64,000 bases of DNA, taken from contig NZ_JADGMY010000016.1 in the NCBI RefSeq assembly GCF_015234515.1, forward strand, positions 62,413 to 126,412, given 5' to 3'. Shown here piece after piece: positions 34,065 through 42,645 of this stretch. The notes beneath the pieces were generated by a model. The model was given only the letters and a program-made list of their open reading frames with translations. It was not told the origin of the DNA and did not search any database. A program made the translations under genes and the position numbers. How positions within the stretch are numbered: position 1 is the stretch's first letter; each line of letters starts with the position of its first letter. Source of the DNA: Cellulomonas sp. Lineage in GTDB: Bacteria > Actinomycetota > Actinomycetes > Actinomycetales > Cellulomonadaceae.

Positions 34065-34826
34065 TCAGGGCAGCCCCTCGAGCACCGGCGGCGGCGCCTG
34101 CAGGTCGACGGCCCGCAGCGCCACGGCGTGCTCGACGCCCACCAGCCGGCCCTGCGCGGCGGTCAGCGCCGGGACGAGCTCGGCCGGGGCCGGGTGCCCG
34201 GGGAGCAGGGCCAGGTACTCGCGGTGCGCCTCGAGCGACGCGATCCCGCGCTGCAGCGCCTCCCCCGTGACCTCGACGCCGTGCGTGGGGTGCGGGTCAC
34301 CCGCGACGAGGAGCCAGCGCACCGCGCAGGGCTCGAGCTCGGCGTCGAGCAGCTCGGGGAACACCCACCTGTTGCCCGCGTCGCGCACGGCGTCGGCGGC
34401 GGCCAGCCCGGCGGCGCGGTGGTCCGCCTGGTTCAGGCCCACCGGCGTCTCCTCGGCCCACGTGTCCGTGAGGACGGCGTCGGGACGGAACCGGCGGATC
34501 GCTGCGGCGATGTCGCGGCGCAGCCCGAGCCCGTACTGCAGCACGCCGTCCGGGTGCTCGAGGAAGTGGACCCTCGTGACCCCGACGGCCGCGGAGCCGG
34601 CGACCTGCTCGCGCATCCGCACCTCGGCGGTCCGCGCCGGCTCGGACGTGTCCATGCCGGCCTCGCCGCGCGTCAGCAGCAGGTACGCCACCTCGACGCC
34701 GCGTGCCGTCCACGCCGCGACCGCGGCGGACGTGCCGTACTCGAGGTCGTCGGGGTGCGCCACGACGCACAGCACGCGCGTGAGCGCGTCGTCGGGCAGC
34801 AGCGGCAGGGTCGTCGGCTCCGGCAT
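34065..34826 (-). CDS. PIG-L/LmbE-family deacetylase
   Basis: 253 aa. It has the zinc motif AHPDDLEYG at ~23 and QADHRAAG in the middle. This family includes MshB and Mca of mycothiol metabolism and other N-acetyl-sugar deacetylases. Without a nearby mycothiol gene the substrate is open. Start supported by TAGCGT 6 nt upstream. It is convergent with the HAD gene (25-bp gap). Confidence 0.87.
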   Translation of the reverse strand: MPEPTTLPLLPDDALTRVLCVVAHPDDLEYGTSAAVAAWTARGVEVAYLLLTRGEAGMDTSEPARTAEVRMREQVAGSAAVGVTRVHFLEHPDGVLQYGLGLRRDIAAAIRRFRPDAVLTDTWAEETPVGLNQADHRAAGLAAADAVRDAGNRWVFPELLDAELEPCAVRWLLVAGDPHPTHGVEVTGEALQRGIASLEAHREYLALLPGHPAPAELVPALTAAQGRLVGVEHAVALRAVDLQAPPPVLEGLP

Positions 34827-34832
34827 GTCCCC

Positions 34833-34838
34833 ACGCTA
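34833..34838 (-). promoter_or_regulatory. -10 box TAGCGT, leaderless start
   Basis: On the minus strand TAGCGT is followed by 6 nt and the ATG of the PIG-L gene. Confidence 0.55.
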
Positions 34839-34905
34839 GGACGAGCGTCCGGCACCGGCACCCCGGCACCCGCCCGGCCGTGGACGCCGTCCGCGCGGGG
34901 GCCGG

Positions 34906-35433
34906 TCAGCCGCGGGCGAGCGCGTCCTCGAACGCCGCGAGCAGCCGCGGGGAGAACAGCACGAACCGGATCGTCGTCAGCGGTGTCGTCGGATGGGCGT
35001 CGACCCAGGAACGCGTCGCGTGGACCGCGACCTCGGCGGCCTGGGTGGCGTCCCACCCGTAGACCCCGGCGCCGACGGCGGGCAGCGCGATGCTCGTCGC
35101 ACCCAGGCCGTCGGCGACGTCGAGGCTCGCGGTGAAGCACGACGCGAGCAGCGCGGGGTCGTCCTGGCCGCGGTGGCGGTTGGGCCCGACGGTGTGGACG
35201 ACCCAGCGTGCGGGCAGGTCGAACGCCGGCGTCGCGACCGCGCGGCCGACAGGCAGGCCCTGCGGCCACGTGGCGCGTCGCAGCTCGCGGCAGGCGGCCA
35301 GCAGCCCTGGCCCTGCCGCCGCGTGGATGGCGCCGTCGACGCCGCCGCCGCCCAGCAGCGTGGAGTTCGCGGCGTTGACGACGACGTCCACGTCCTGCCG
35401 CGTGATGTCGTCCAGCACCGTCGCGATCGCCAC
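34906..35433 (-). CDS. Macrodomain protein (ADP-ribose/O-acetyl-ADP-ribose binding)
   Basis: 175 aa from the GTG at 35433, with GAGGA about 8 nt upstream; longer starts add an unconserved tail. The macrodomain core is complete: VDVVVNAANSTLLGGGGVDGAIHAAAG and ALPAVGAGVYGWD. It likely hydrolyses O-acetyl-ADP-ribose, the sirtuin by-product, or protein ADP-ribosylation. A sirtuin gene lies 8.9 kb away, not in the same operon. Confidence 0.92.
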   Translation of the reverse strand: MAIATVLDDITRQDVDVVVNAANSTLLGGGGVDGAIHAAAGPGLLAACRELRRATWPQGLPVGRAVATPAFDLPARWVVHTVGPNRHRGQDDPALLASCFTASLDVADGLGATSIALPAVGAGVYGWDATQAAEVAVHATRSWVDAHPTTPLTTIRFVLFSPRLLAAFEDALARG

Positions 35434-35812
35434 CGGACCATCCTCGCGCGAGCCCGGGCGTCGTGCACCGCACGGCCGAGCGGGTGAATCTTCGCCTCGC
35501 CGTCCACAGCCTGCGTCCACACCCCTGTGTCTCGTGGGTGGGTTCGCAGGTCGACCTGTGGACGGGCCTGTGGACACAGCGGTGGACGACGGCGGGCCCG
35601 CAGAGGCACTTGCGACACCGCGGCGACCCGGCTACAACGGGAGGGCCACCTCGACCGAGGGCGGCCGACCTGCAGGAACGCCCCTGCACGGAGGACCCGA
35701 CCCTGGTGGTCGACCATCGTCGACCGACCCTCCGGCGACCGTCCGCGTCCCCCACGGGGATCCCCAGGCGCCTGTGGACGAGGGCGTGCCGACACCCGGG
35801 TCCACGCACCCG
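35434..35812. other. 379-bp intergenic region with DnaA-box-like motifs and possible small RNA
   Basis: No protein gene is supported. TGTGGAC-type 9-mers lie at 35500-35508, 35557-35565 and 35773-35781, with near matches at 35513-35521 and 35569-35577. On the + strand TTGCGA (35610-35615) and TACAAC (35633-35638) are 17 nt apart like a promoter. Hairpins follow: TGCAGG-N6-CCTGCA (35671-35688) and GGTCGAC-CATC-GTCGACC (35708-35725). Confidence 0.5.
35610..35638 (+). promoter_or_regulatory. Possible sigma-70-type promoter facing no annotated gene
   Basis: TTGCGA-N17-TACAAC, with 4 of 6 matches to each consensus hexamer. The next + strand gene is over 6 kb away, so a transcript would be a small RNA or antisense to dtd. 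Confidence 0.35.
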
Positions 35813-36250
35813 TCAGGTAGTCGGCTCCGACTCGATCAGGATGGTCACGGGGCCGTCGTTGACGAGCTCCACCGCCATGTCGGCGCCGAACCGTCCCGTC
35901 GCGACCTCCAGGCCGCGCGCCCGCAGCGCCGCGACGACGTCGTCGACGAGCGGCTCGGCGACCGCGCCCGGCGCCGCCGCGTTCCACGTCGGCCGACGTC
36001 CCTTGCGCACGTCGGCGTACAGCGTGAACTGGCTGACCACCAGCACGGGCGCCCCGACGTCGACCGCCGAGCGCTCGTCGCGCAGGATCCTCAGCTCGGC
36101 GATCTTGCGGGCGACGAGCTCGACCTGGGCCGGCCCGTCCCCCGGCGTGACGCCGACGAGCGCGAGCAGCCCGGGCCGGTCGATCGCGCCGACGACCTCA
36201 CCGTCCACGCGCACGGCCGCGCGCGTGACCCGCTGCAGGACCGCCCTCAC
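35813..36250 (-). CDS. dtd: D-aminoacyl-tRNA deacylase
   Basis: 145 aa, GTG start 13 bp after the asparaginase stop. It has both DTD motifs, SQFTLYAD and the Gly-cis-Pro NDGPVT, with the expected length. It cleaves D-amino acids from mischarged tRNA. Probably translated from the DUF2516-asparaginase-dtd transcript. Confidence 0.94.
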   Translation of the reverse strand: MRAVLQRVTRAAVRVDGEVVGAIDRPGLLALVGVTPGDGPAQVELVARKIAELRILRDERSAVDVGAPVLVVSQFTLYADVRKGRRPTWNAAAPGAVAEPLVDDVVAALRARGLEVATGRFGADMAVELVNDGPVTILIESEPTT

Positions 36251-36263
36251 CGCTGCGGCCCGC

Positions 36264-37247
36264 TCACGCGTGCGCGCCGAACGTCGCCCGGACCGCACCG
36301 ACCGGCCGCCCGTGCCCCAGCACCGGGGTGTCCGCGACGTCCGCGACCGCCGACGGGTCGACACCCGCGAGACCCAGCGCGGCGGCCAGCACCGCGGCAC
36401 GCGGCCGGCCGGACCCGTCGAGGACCTTGAGGGCGACCGCCCCGCCGTCCGGGAGACCGGCCGCGTACACGCCGTCCGCCCCGTCCTTCGCGACGAGCCC
36501 GGGCACGGTCGACATGAAGGCCGTCACGTCACGGCCCGTCCCGCCGACGTGCCAGGGGTGCGTCGCCATCGCGCGCCCGACGCGTGCGGGCGCGGAGCCG
36601 CCGTCGCCGGCAGCCGCCGCGGCGATCGTCCCGAAGGCGCGCGCGAGACCCGTCAGCGTCGACGACAGCAGAGGTGCACCGCAGCCGTCGACCGTGACGT
36701 GCTCGACGGGCACCCCCGTCAGCTCCGCGGCGGTCGCCACCACGGCCCGCTGCAGCGGGTGCGCGGGGTCCAGGTAGCCGTCCGTCGGCCAGCCGGCCAC
36801 GCGGCAGGTCGCGAGCATCCCCGCGTGCTTGCCGGAGCAGTTCTGCGTGAGCGGCGCGGGCCCGTGCCCGGCGGCGCGGCGCTGCCACGCAGCCTCGGGC
36901 GACAGCGGCCAGTCCGGGGTGTTGCCCAGGTCGTCCTCCGTCAGCCCGGCCGCCGCCAGCAGCCGGTGCACGACGGCCAGGTGGCCCGCCTCGCCCGAGT
37001 GGCTCGCGCACACCAGCGCGAGGTCCTCCCCGGACACGTCGAGGCCGTGGTCGAGCATCGCGACGGCCTGCACGGGCTTGAGCGACGACCGCGGCCAGAT
37101 CACGACGTCCGGGTCACCCAGCGCGACCCGCACCGAGCCGTCGGGCGCCAGCACGACCACGTGCCCCAGGTGCACGGACTCGACGAGGTCACCGCGGTGC
37201 ACGCGCGCGAGCGGCACCGCACCGTGGGCCACGTCCGGCGCGCTCAC
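36264..37247 (-). CDS. L-asparaginase, Rhizobium etli type (Asparaginase_II family)
   Basis: 327 aa, GTG start overlapping the DUF2516 stop. It carries the motifs of the thermolabile asparaginase class: [25 protein letters not shown] and DGCGAPL. It hydrolyses asparagine to aspartate and ammonia in the cytoplasm. Aspartate is a ligand of GlnH-type sensors such as the one at 7.7 kb, but the genes are far apart and the link is only suggestive. Confidence 0.9.
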   Translation of the reverse strand: MSAPDVAHGAVPLARVHRGDLVESVHLGHVVVLAPDGSVRVALGDPDVVIWPRSSLKPVQAVAMLDHGLDVSGEDLALVCASHSGEAGHLAVVHRLLAAAGLTEDDLGNTPDWPLSPEAAWQRRAAGHGPAPLTQNCSGKHAGMLATCRVAGWPTDGYLDPAHPLQRAVVATAAELTGVPVEHVTVDGCGAPLLSSTLTGLARAFGTIAAAAAGDGGSAPARVGRAMATHPWHVGGTGRDVTAFMSTVPGLVAKDGADGVYAAGLPDGGAVALKVLDGSGRPRAAVLAAALGLAGVDPSAVADVADTPVLGHGRPVGAVRATFGAHA

Positions 37248-37582
37248 CACCCGCCCCGCGGGGGGCCGCCGCCACGGCGGCCCGAGTACGGGGCGACTGC
37301 CGGACGCACGTCGACGAGGTAGATGATCGCCGCGGCCGCGCTGCCGAGCGCCAGGAACTGGAGCGGCAGACCGATGCCCAGCGGCGGCGGGATCGAGATG
37401 AACGCGACGACGGTCGCGGCGACGAGCACCCACGTCCAGAACTGTCGCGTCCGCTTGCCGGCGGAGAGGAACGCCGCGGCAGGACGCCGCAGGCAGTCGA
37501 CCAGGGCCCACGCGGACAGCACGAAGATCGCCAGGTAGAAGAGGAAGAACAGGAGGAGCTGCAGCGACCCGATGATGCTCAC
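37244..37582 (-). CDS. DUF2516-family membrane protein
   Basis: 112 aa, GTG start with TAGGCT 6 nt upstream. Membrane segments lie at ~8-28 (LLLFFLFYLAIFVLSAWALVD), ~48-66 and ~68-90. Between them is a RRPAAAFLSAGKRTRQFW motif typical of actinobacterial DUF2516 proteins. No function is known. It opens the asparaginase-dtd operon. Confidence 0.83.
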   Translation of the reverse strand: MSIIGSLQLLLFFLFYLAIFVLSAWALVDCLRRPAAAFLSAGKRTRQFWTWVLVAATVVAFISIPPPLGIGLPLQFLALGSAAAAIIYLVDVRPAVAPYSGRRGGGPPRGGW

Positions 37583-37588
37583 GACGAG

Positions 37589-37594
37589 AGCCTA
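37589..37594 (-). promoter_or_regulatory. -10 box TAGGCT, leaderless start
   Basis: On the minus strand TAGGCT is followed by 6 nt and the GTG of the DUF2516 gene. Confidence 0.55.
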
Positions 37595-37622
37595 CGAGAC
37601 GCGACCGACGGGCAGGAGTGCC

Positions 37623-38747
37623 TCAGAGCTCGGGGAGCGTGGCGCGCGCGTCACCGGGCGTGGCGCCGGATGCCTCGAGCAGGTCGACGACGAGCGAGCG
37701 CAGCAGCAGCACGAGCGACTGGGACTTCCAGTCCTCCGGCGCCAGGACGTGCGGGTCGAGCGCCTCCGCGACCGCGCGCAGCCGGTAGCGCGCCGGTCGC
37801 GGGTCGTACCCGGCGCCGAGGGCCGCGGCCAGGTCGTCGGTGGCGAGCGCGGCGGACTCGACCACCTCGGCCAGGCCCGGTGCGACGTGGCCGTCCTCCA
37901 CCGCTGCGACGGACCGGCGCGTCAGGACGCGTGCGTTGCGCATCGCCCGGTCGAGCAGCACGGACTCGTCGACGAGCCGGTCGAGCTCGGCACGGTGCCG
38001 CCGGTGCGCGGGCGCCATGCGGACCAGCTCGGCGGCGGACCGTGCCGCGTCGCGCCACTCGTCGAGCGCGGGCTGCGACGCGCGACCCGTGAGCAGCGCC
38101 GCCTCGACGTCGTCGACGGAGCCCTTGCGCAGCCCGCGCGCCAGCAGGTGCAGGACCCCGGCGAGCTCCTGCACCGCGGCCTGCGCGAGCGCGCGCGGGT
38201 GCCGCCGCGGGTCCGTCGGGGTGAGCAGTGCGAACGCGAGCGCGACGAGCCCACCGATGAGGGCGTCGATCCACCGGCCGAACGGCCCGCCGCCGATCTG
38301 CGGCAGCCCGACGATGACGATGGCCTGCACCCCCGCCTGCGTCGTGAGCATCGGCCCGCGGTCCAGGAACCGCCCCACCAGGGCGGACCCCGCCAGGACC
38401 AGCGCCATCTGCCAGATCCCGGAGCCGATGACGTGCACGACCAGGTCCCCCGCGGCGACACCGATCGCGACGCCACCGGCGAGCTCCGCCACGCGCCGCA
38501 TCGACCGGTCGCGGGAGAACCCGAGGGCGAGCCACGCGGCGACGGGCGCGAAGAACGGCATCTCGTGCCCGAAGACGTACATGCCGATGCCGTACGCGAC
38601 GCCGGCGGCGACCGACGCCTGCACGATCAGCGCCCACGACGAGCGCACCCGCGCCCATCCGGCGCGCACCCGGGACCCCATCTGCAGGCGCAGCGTCGCC
38701 CGCGACGGCAGCGGGCGCGGCCGCGCGGCCGAGGCCTCCGCGCTCAC
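37623..38747 (-). CDS. FUSC-family (aromatic acid exporter-like) membrane protein
   Basis: 374 aa, GTG start. After a basic N-terminus there are about six hydrophobic segments in residues 38-175 (ALIVQASVAAGVAYGIGMYVFG; FFAPVAAWLALGFSRDRSMRRVAELAGG). A helical cytoplasmic half follows. The SRDRSMRR...GG loop is typical of FUSC proteins, related to AaeB and YccS. The substrate is unknown. Confidence 0.83.
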   Translation of the reverse strand: MSAEASAARPRPLPSRATLRLQMGSRVRAGWARVRSSWALIVQASVAAGVAYGIGMYVFGHEMPFFAPVAAWLALGFSRDRSMRRVAELAGGVAIGVAAGDLVVHVIGSGIWQMALVLAGSALVGRFLDRGPMLTTQAGVQAIVIVGLPQIGGGPFGRWIDALIGGLVALAFALLTPTDPRRHPRALAQAAVQELAGVLHLLARGLRKGSVDDVEAALLTGRASQPALDEWRDAARSAAELVRMAPAHRRHRAELDRLVDESVLLDRAMRNARVLTRRSVAAVEDGHVAPGLAEVVESAALATDDLAAALGAGYDPRPARYRLRAVAEALDPHVLAPEDWKSQSLVLLLRSLVVDLLEASGATPGDARATLPEL

Positions 38748-38787
38748 CGCCCGGCGCCCGCTACCCGGCGCCCGCCGTCCACGTGCC

Positions 38788-39987
38788 TCACGCCCCCAGC
38801 ATCGGGTGCTGGCCGAGACCGCGGGTCAGGGGCCCGCGGGCGGGCGGCCGGTCGGGGGTCACGCCCTCACCGTCGACGACGACCTCCTGCCCCGCGGCGA
38901 CCGCACCGCCGTCGCAGTCGACCAGCAGCAGGGCGTCCGTGGGCACGGACCGCTTGACGACGGCGAGCGCGATCGGCCCCAGCTCGTGGTGCCGCGCCAC
39001 CGACGTCACGTGCCCGACCGGCCGACCCGACTCGGCCGTCTCGGCACCACCGGCCGTGGGCGCCGCGGCACCGGGCAGCCGCACGGGCGCACCCACCTCC
39101 GGGACCAGGTGCCCCGACCCGTCCAGGTGCAGCATGACGAGCCGTCGCGGCGGACGGCCCAGGTTGTGCACGCGCGCGACCGTCTCCTGGCCGCGGTAGC
39201 AGCCCTTGTGCAGGTGCACGGCGGTGCGCAGCCAGTCGAGCTCGTGCGGGATCGTGCGGTCGTCGACCTCGTGCGACGTCCGCGGACGCCATGCCTCGAC
39301 GCGCAGCGCCTCGGACGCCCACGTGCCGACCAGCGGCCAGCCGGCGGCCTGGCGCGTGCGGACCTCCTCGACGAGGCGGTCGCGCGGCACGAGCACGAGC
39401 CGCCAGCGCCGGTCGGCGCCCGGGTGCGCGTCGTCGGCGGGGCCGTAGCGGGTGCCGCCCGGGGCCGTGCGGGGCCACGGGTCGCGCCACGTGACGGGCT
39501 CACCGTCCGCGCCCTCGGCGTCGACGGGCTCGGCGAGCGCGGCCCAGTCGTCGGTGACGTCGGCGACCTCGACGCGCAGCGCGAAGCGCATCCGGTCGAG
39601 CCAGGTCGCCAGGGCGGGCGCCGTCTCGGTCAGCAGCCACGCGGTGGTGCCGTCGTCGACGAGGCCGACGGCGTGCTCCACGCGCCCCTGCGGGTCGAGC
39701 ACGAGCAGCTCGGTGGACGTGCGCGGTGGGAGCGTCGCGACGTCCTGCGTCGTCAGGGAGTGCAGCCAGGTGAGCCGGTCGGGGCCGGTCACGGTCACGA
39801 CGCCCAGGTGCGACTGGTCGACGACCGCGCCCCCGCGGGCCAGCGCACGCTGCTCGGCGGTCGGGTCGCCGTAGTGCCACGCGACGCCTGCGTCGGCGCC
39901 GGCGGCGGGGACCGCGCCGTGCTGCGCGAGCAGCGGGCTGCGGTGTCGAGGGGCGGGCGCTGCGGGAGTCCCGGCGAGCTCGGTCAT
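38788..39987 (-). CDS. ygfZ: YgfZ/GcvT-like folate-binding protein
   Basis: 399 aa, ATG start 1 bp after the preceding gene's stop. It has the hallmark KGCYRGQETVARVHNLG near residue 265, and an N-terminal GcvT-like fold (DRLTWLHSLTTQDVATL). YgfZ uses tetrahydrofolate to help repair or assemble Fe-S clusters. It forms a pair with the nitrobindin-like gene upstream, as in many actinobacteria. Confidence 0.92.
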   Translation of the reverse strand: MTELAGTPAAPAPRHRSPLLAQHGAVPAAGADAGVAWHYGDPTAEQRALARGGAVVDQSHLGVVTVTGPDRLTWLHSLTTQDVATLPPRTSTELLVLDPQGRVEHAVGLVDDGTTAWLLTETAPALATWLDRMRFALRVEVADVTDDWAALAEPVDAEGADGEPVTWRDPWPRTAPGGTRYGPADDAHPGADRRWRLVLVPRDRLVEEVRTRQAAGWPLVGTWASEALRVEAWRPRTSHEVDDRTIPHELDWLRTAVHLHKGCYRGQETVARVHNLGRPPRRLVMLHLDGSGHLVPEVGAPVRLPGAAAPTAGGAETAESGRPVGHVTSVARHHELGPIALAVVKRSVPTDALLLVDCDGGAVAAGQEVVVDGEGVTPDRPPARGPLTRGLGQHPMLGA

Positions 39988-39988
39988 G

Positions 39989-40603
39989 TCAGCCGTCCAC
40001 CCTGCTGAGCCGGCCGGACGCGTACGACTGCATCGCCTGGCCGAAGGCCGCGATGTCGTGCGCCCACATCAGCTGGCCGTCGACCAGGCCGTACAGCCGC
40101 TTGCCGGCGTTGACGGCCGCACCGGTCGCGGTGTGCGCGATGAGGTCGGAGGCGAGGTCCACGCGCCCGTTGCCGGTGGTCCCGACGTACACGGCGACGA
40201 AGCCCGCCGGGTCGGCGAGCAGCAGCTCGACCGGGTGCTGGTCCGGTGCCAGGTCCGCGGGACGCTCCGGCGGCACGCGCCAGTACCCGGACTCGGTCGT
40301 CCACACGGGCGCGTCGGCGTCGTCGGGCACGTCCTGCGGCGGCGCGTCGGGGTCGCTCGGCGTGGCGGCACCGGCGCTCGTGCCGACGTCGATCGCCGCG
40401 GCGTCGTCCGGGGCCACGACGAGCCGGATGGTGGTCCGGTACGCCAGGTACGGTCCCCCGTCGTGGGTGATCTCGAGCTCCTGCGTGAAGGCGCTCTCCT
40501 CCACACCGGGGTAGCCCACGACGCCCTCGCCGCGCCAGCGGCCGACCATCCAGGCGAGCGGGTAGACCTCGGGGGCCAGGCCCTCGGGCAGCACGAACGG
40601 CAC
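39989..40603 (-). CDS. Nitrobindin-like heme/FABP-family protein
   Basis: 204 aa. It has the GRWRGEG motif near residue 21, YLAYRT, and a C-terminal MWAHDIAAFGQAMQ carrying the candidate heme-ligand His. Bacterial nitrobindins bind ferric heme and isomerise peroxynitrite. The central Asp/Pro-rich insert (ASDPDAPPQDVPDD) looks like a flexible loop. Coupled to ygfZ. Confidence 0.88.
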   Translation of the reverse strand: MPFVLPEGLAPEVYPLAWMVGRWRGEGVVGYPGVEESAFTQELEITHDGGPYLAYRTTIRLVVAPDDAAAIDVGTSAGAATPSDPDAPPQDVPDDADAPVWTTESGYWRVPPERPADLAPDQHPVELLLADPAGFVAVYVGTTGNGRVDLASDLIAHTATGAAVNAGKRLYGLVDGQLMWAHDIAAFGQAMQSYASGRLSRVDG

Positions 40604-40627
40604 GGCGCCTCCTCGGCTCGGGCGTGC

Positions 40628-40678
40628 GTCGGCGGTGCGCCGACGTCCACGGGTGCGGGCGACCCTGGGGTCGCCCGC
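40628..40678 (-). terminator. Two hairpins downstream of the 35-residue membrane protein gene
   Basis: GCGGGCGACC-CTGG-GGTCGCCCGC (40655-40678) is a perfect 10-bp stem. GTCGGCG-GTG-CGCCGAC (40628-40644) is a second, 7-bp stem. Both lie between the small gene and the nitrobindin-like gene on the same strand. Confidence 0.6.
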
Positions 40679-40702
40679 GGGACGCAGGTCAGCGTCGAGG
40701 GC

Positions 40703-40810
40703 TCAGCGCTGGCCCTTGTACAGGCGGTAGGCGACGAAGCCGGCGAACCACGTGATGGTCAGCGTCGCCAGCACCAGCAGACCGATGAAGAAGCCCTCGA
40801 GTGCAGTCAT
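40703..40810 (-). CDS. 35-residue single-span membrane protein
   Basis: MTALEGFFIGLLVLATLTIT then WFAGFVAYRLYKGQR, ending in TGA. One hydrophobic helix (~6-29) ends in a short basic tail. The TAGGAT box 6 nt before the ATG and a clean terminator-like hairpin after the stop both support a real gene. I know no function. Confidence 0.72.
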   Translation of the reverse strand: MTALEGFFIGLLVLATLTITWFAGFVAYRLYKGQR

Positions 40811-40816
40811 GCACAG

Positions 40817-40822
40817 ATCCTA
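40817..40822 (-). promoter_or_regulatory. -10 box TAGGAT, leaderless start
   Basis: On the minus strand TAGGAT is followed by 6 nt and the ATG of the 35-residue protein. It is the best match to TATAAT among the leaderless boxes here. Confidence 0.6.
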
Positions 40823-40859
40823 ACGACGTGCGGCGCGCGGATCGTCCCGTGGCCTGCGA

Positions 40860-41594
40860 TCAGGCCGCGAAGACCCGCCCGGCGACGTACACCAGGACGC
40901 CGCTGACGGTGACCGGCAGCACCACCACGGCGAGCGACGGCAGGTGCCGGACCAGCGCGGGGAACCGGTCGAACAGCGCGTGCAGAGCGGTGACGAGGAC
41001 GCCGACGCCCACGCCGAGCACCGCGCCCGCGACGAGCTGCACGGCGGGCAGCGCCCACCCGACGAGCGTCCCGCCGGCCGCCGCCACCGCGACCGTGACC
41101 AGGTAGACCACCCACGTCCGGCCGCGCAGCGCGACCGCCGCCGAGCCCAGGGCGAGCGCCACGGCGCCCGCGACGACGAGCTCCTCGCCGCCCCCGAGCC
41201 GGGCCGTGGCCACCCACCCGGTGACGCACACCGCCAGCACGGTGCCCGTGACGGTGCCGGAGACGGACTCCACCAGCCGCAGGCGGCCGTCGCGGCGCAG
41301 CAGCTCGTTGACGAACGCGAGCACGACCGCCCCGGCGAAGACCAGCGCGAGGTGCTGCAGGTAGGGCTCCTCGGGCGTGAAGGTGACCGCCGCGACCGAG
41401 CCGAGCCCGCCGAGCGCCACGACCGCGCCCGCACCCGGGCTGAAGGGCAGCCCCGCCAGCCCGGGCCAGCCGAGCGCGAGCACGAGCACGAGCGCCGCGC
41501 TGACGCCGGCGAGCGGCAGCACGCCGAGGTAGCCGGCGACGGCGACCACGGCGGCCAGCACGGCGGTGAGGACGGCGCGCGTCTCGACGCTCAT
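40860..41594 (-). CDS. Polytopic membrane protein of unknown function
   Basis: 244 aa from the ATG at 41594; earlier in-frame starts add a soluble Arg/Pro-rich tail without support. It has about eight hydrophobic segments rich in Val, Ala and Gly, with short loops and no recognisable motif. It is divergent from glnR, with a 207-bp gap. It could be a small transporter or integral scaffold. Confidence 0.72.
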   Translation of the reverse strand: MSVETRAVLTAVLAAVVAVAGYLGVLPLAGVSAALVLVLALGWPGLAGLPFSPGAGAVVALGGLGSVAAVTFTPEEPYLQHLALVFAGAVVLAFVNELLRRDGRLRLVESVSGTVTGTVLAVCVTGWVATARLGGGEELVVAGAVALALGSAAVALRGRTWVVYLVTVAVAAAGGTLVGWALPAVQLVAGAVLGVGVGVLVTALHALFDRFPALVRHLPSLAVVVLPVTVSGVLVYVAGRVFAA

Positions 41595-41801
41595 CGCGGG
41601 CCCCGTCGCCCGTGCAGTCGTCTCATCGGCCGGTCGGCTCGCCGGGTCGTCGGACGGTCGTGGTGAAGCACGCGGGCGATTCTCGCAGACCCCGGGGGCG
41701 ACTCCGGACCTGCACCCGGACGGGGGGCGCGCGTGGGCGGCGGCACGGCACGGGCGAACCACGCGGTAACGTGTGCGCACTCTCAGCCAGGAGGTGACAG
41801 G

Positions 41802-42527
41802 GTGGCGGATCTGCTGCTGCTCACGCCTGCGTCCGGGGGTTCGGCACAGGTGCTACCCGCATTGGGGCTCCTGTCCCACCGGGTCAGGGTCCTCCCTGTC
41901 GAACCGTCTGCTCTCGTGGACGCCCCGGACGCGGACATCGTCGTGCTCGACGCACGCCGTGACCTCGTCACCGCGCGCACCACGTGCCGCCTGCTGCGCG
42001 CCACCGGTCTGACGGTGCCGCTGGTCCTCGTCCTGACCGAGGGCGGCCTGACCGTCGTCACGGCCGAGTGGGGCGCGAACGACATCATCCTCGAGCACGC
42101 GACGCCGGCCGAGGTCGAGACGCGCTTCCGGCTCGTCATGGAGCACGCCGCGGCCTCGTCCTACGACGACGCGCCGCAGGAGATCTCGTCGGGCGAGCTC
42201 ACGATCGACGCCGGCGGGTACACCGCCCGGCTGCGCGGGCGGCCGCTGGACCTGACCTACAAGGAGTTCGAGCTCCTCAAGTACCTCGTCCAGCACCCGG
42301 GCCGCGTGTTCACGCGTGCGCAGCTGCTGCAGGAGGTCTGGGGCTACGACTACTACGGGGGCACGCGCACCGTCGACGTGCACGTGCGTCGCCTGCGGGC
42401 GAAACTGGGCCCGGAGCACGAGCAGCTCATCGGCACGGTCCGCAACGTGGGTTACCGGTTCGACCCTCCCAAGGACCGCCGCGCCGCGGACGACCGTACG
42501 GACGTCCCGGAGCCCGCGGGCGCCTGA
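41802..42527 (+). CDS. glnR: Nitrogen-response regulator GlnR
   Basis: 241 aa, GTG start with GGAGG at 41790-41794. It matches actinobacterial GlnR along its length: [23 protein letters not shown] at the start, Asp50 at the usual phospho-acceptor position (VVLDARRDL), and an OmpR-type winged helix ([39 protein letters not shown]). GlnR is an orphan regulator that controls glnA, amtB and nitrite/urea genes, and responds to nitrogen status without a partner kinase. No kinase gene is next to it here. Confidence 0.95.
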   Translation: MADLLLLTPASGGSAQVLPALGLLSHRVRVLPVEPSALVDAPDADIVVLDARRDLVTARTTCRLLRATGLTVPLVLVLTEGGLTVVTAEWGANDIILEHATPAEVETRFRLVMEHAAASSYDDAPQEISSGELTIDAGGYTARLRGRPLDLTYKEFELLKYLVQHPGRVFTRAQLLQEVWGYDYYGGTRTVDVHVRRLRAKLGPEHEQLIGTVRNVGYRFDPPKDRRAADDRTDVPEPAGA

Positions 42528-42579
42528 TCACGCGACGAGCACCGCCTGGAGCGGGCGCTGCCGCACCTGGCGGGTAGGA

Positions 42580-42645
42580 TCGACGACCGGTGCGCCGGGA
42601 AGTCTGGTCGGCAACGACTTGCCCGACCCCTCGAGAGGTACGCCT
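42580..42645 (+). promoter_or_regulatory. Structured leader of nhaA, candidate riboswitch
   Basis: CCGG-TGCG-CCGG (42587-42598) is a tight hairpin. GGTC at 42606-42609 can pair either with GACC at 42585-42588, or with GACC at 42625-42628 as part of GGTCGG/CCGACC. The ribosome site GAGAGG (42633-42638) can be masked by CCTC (42629-42632). Ion-responsive leaders upstream of nhaA genes are known (nhaA-I/II motifs, linked to Li+/Na+). Assignment to one of them is a guess. Confidence 0.5.

Noticed and set aside
35500..35781. Chromosomal origin of replication
   Set aside because: Too few DnaA-box matches, no AT-rich stretch, and no dnaA, dnaN or rpmH nearby.
42580..42645. Cobalamin riboswitch before nhaA
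   Set aside because: GGGAAGTCTGGT is only loosely like the B12 box region; the conserved core (GCCACTG-type) is missing and the gene is not B12-related.
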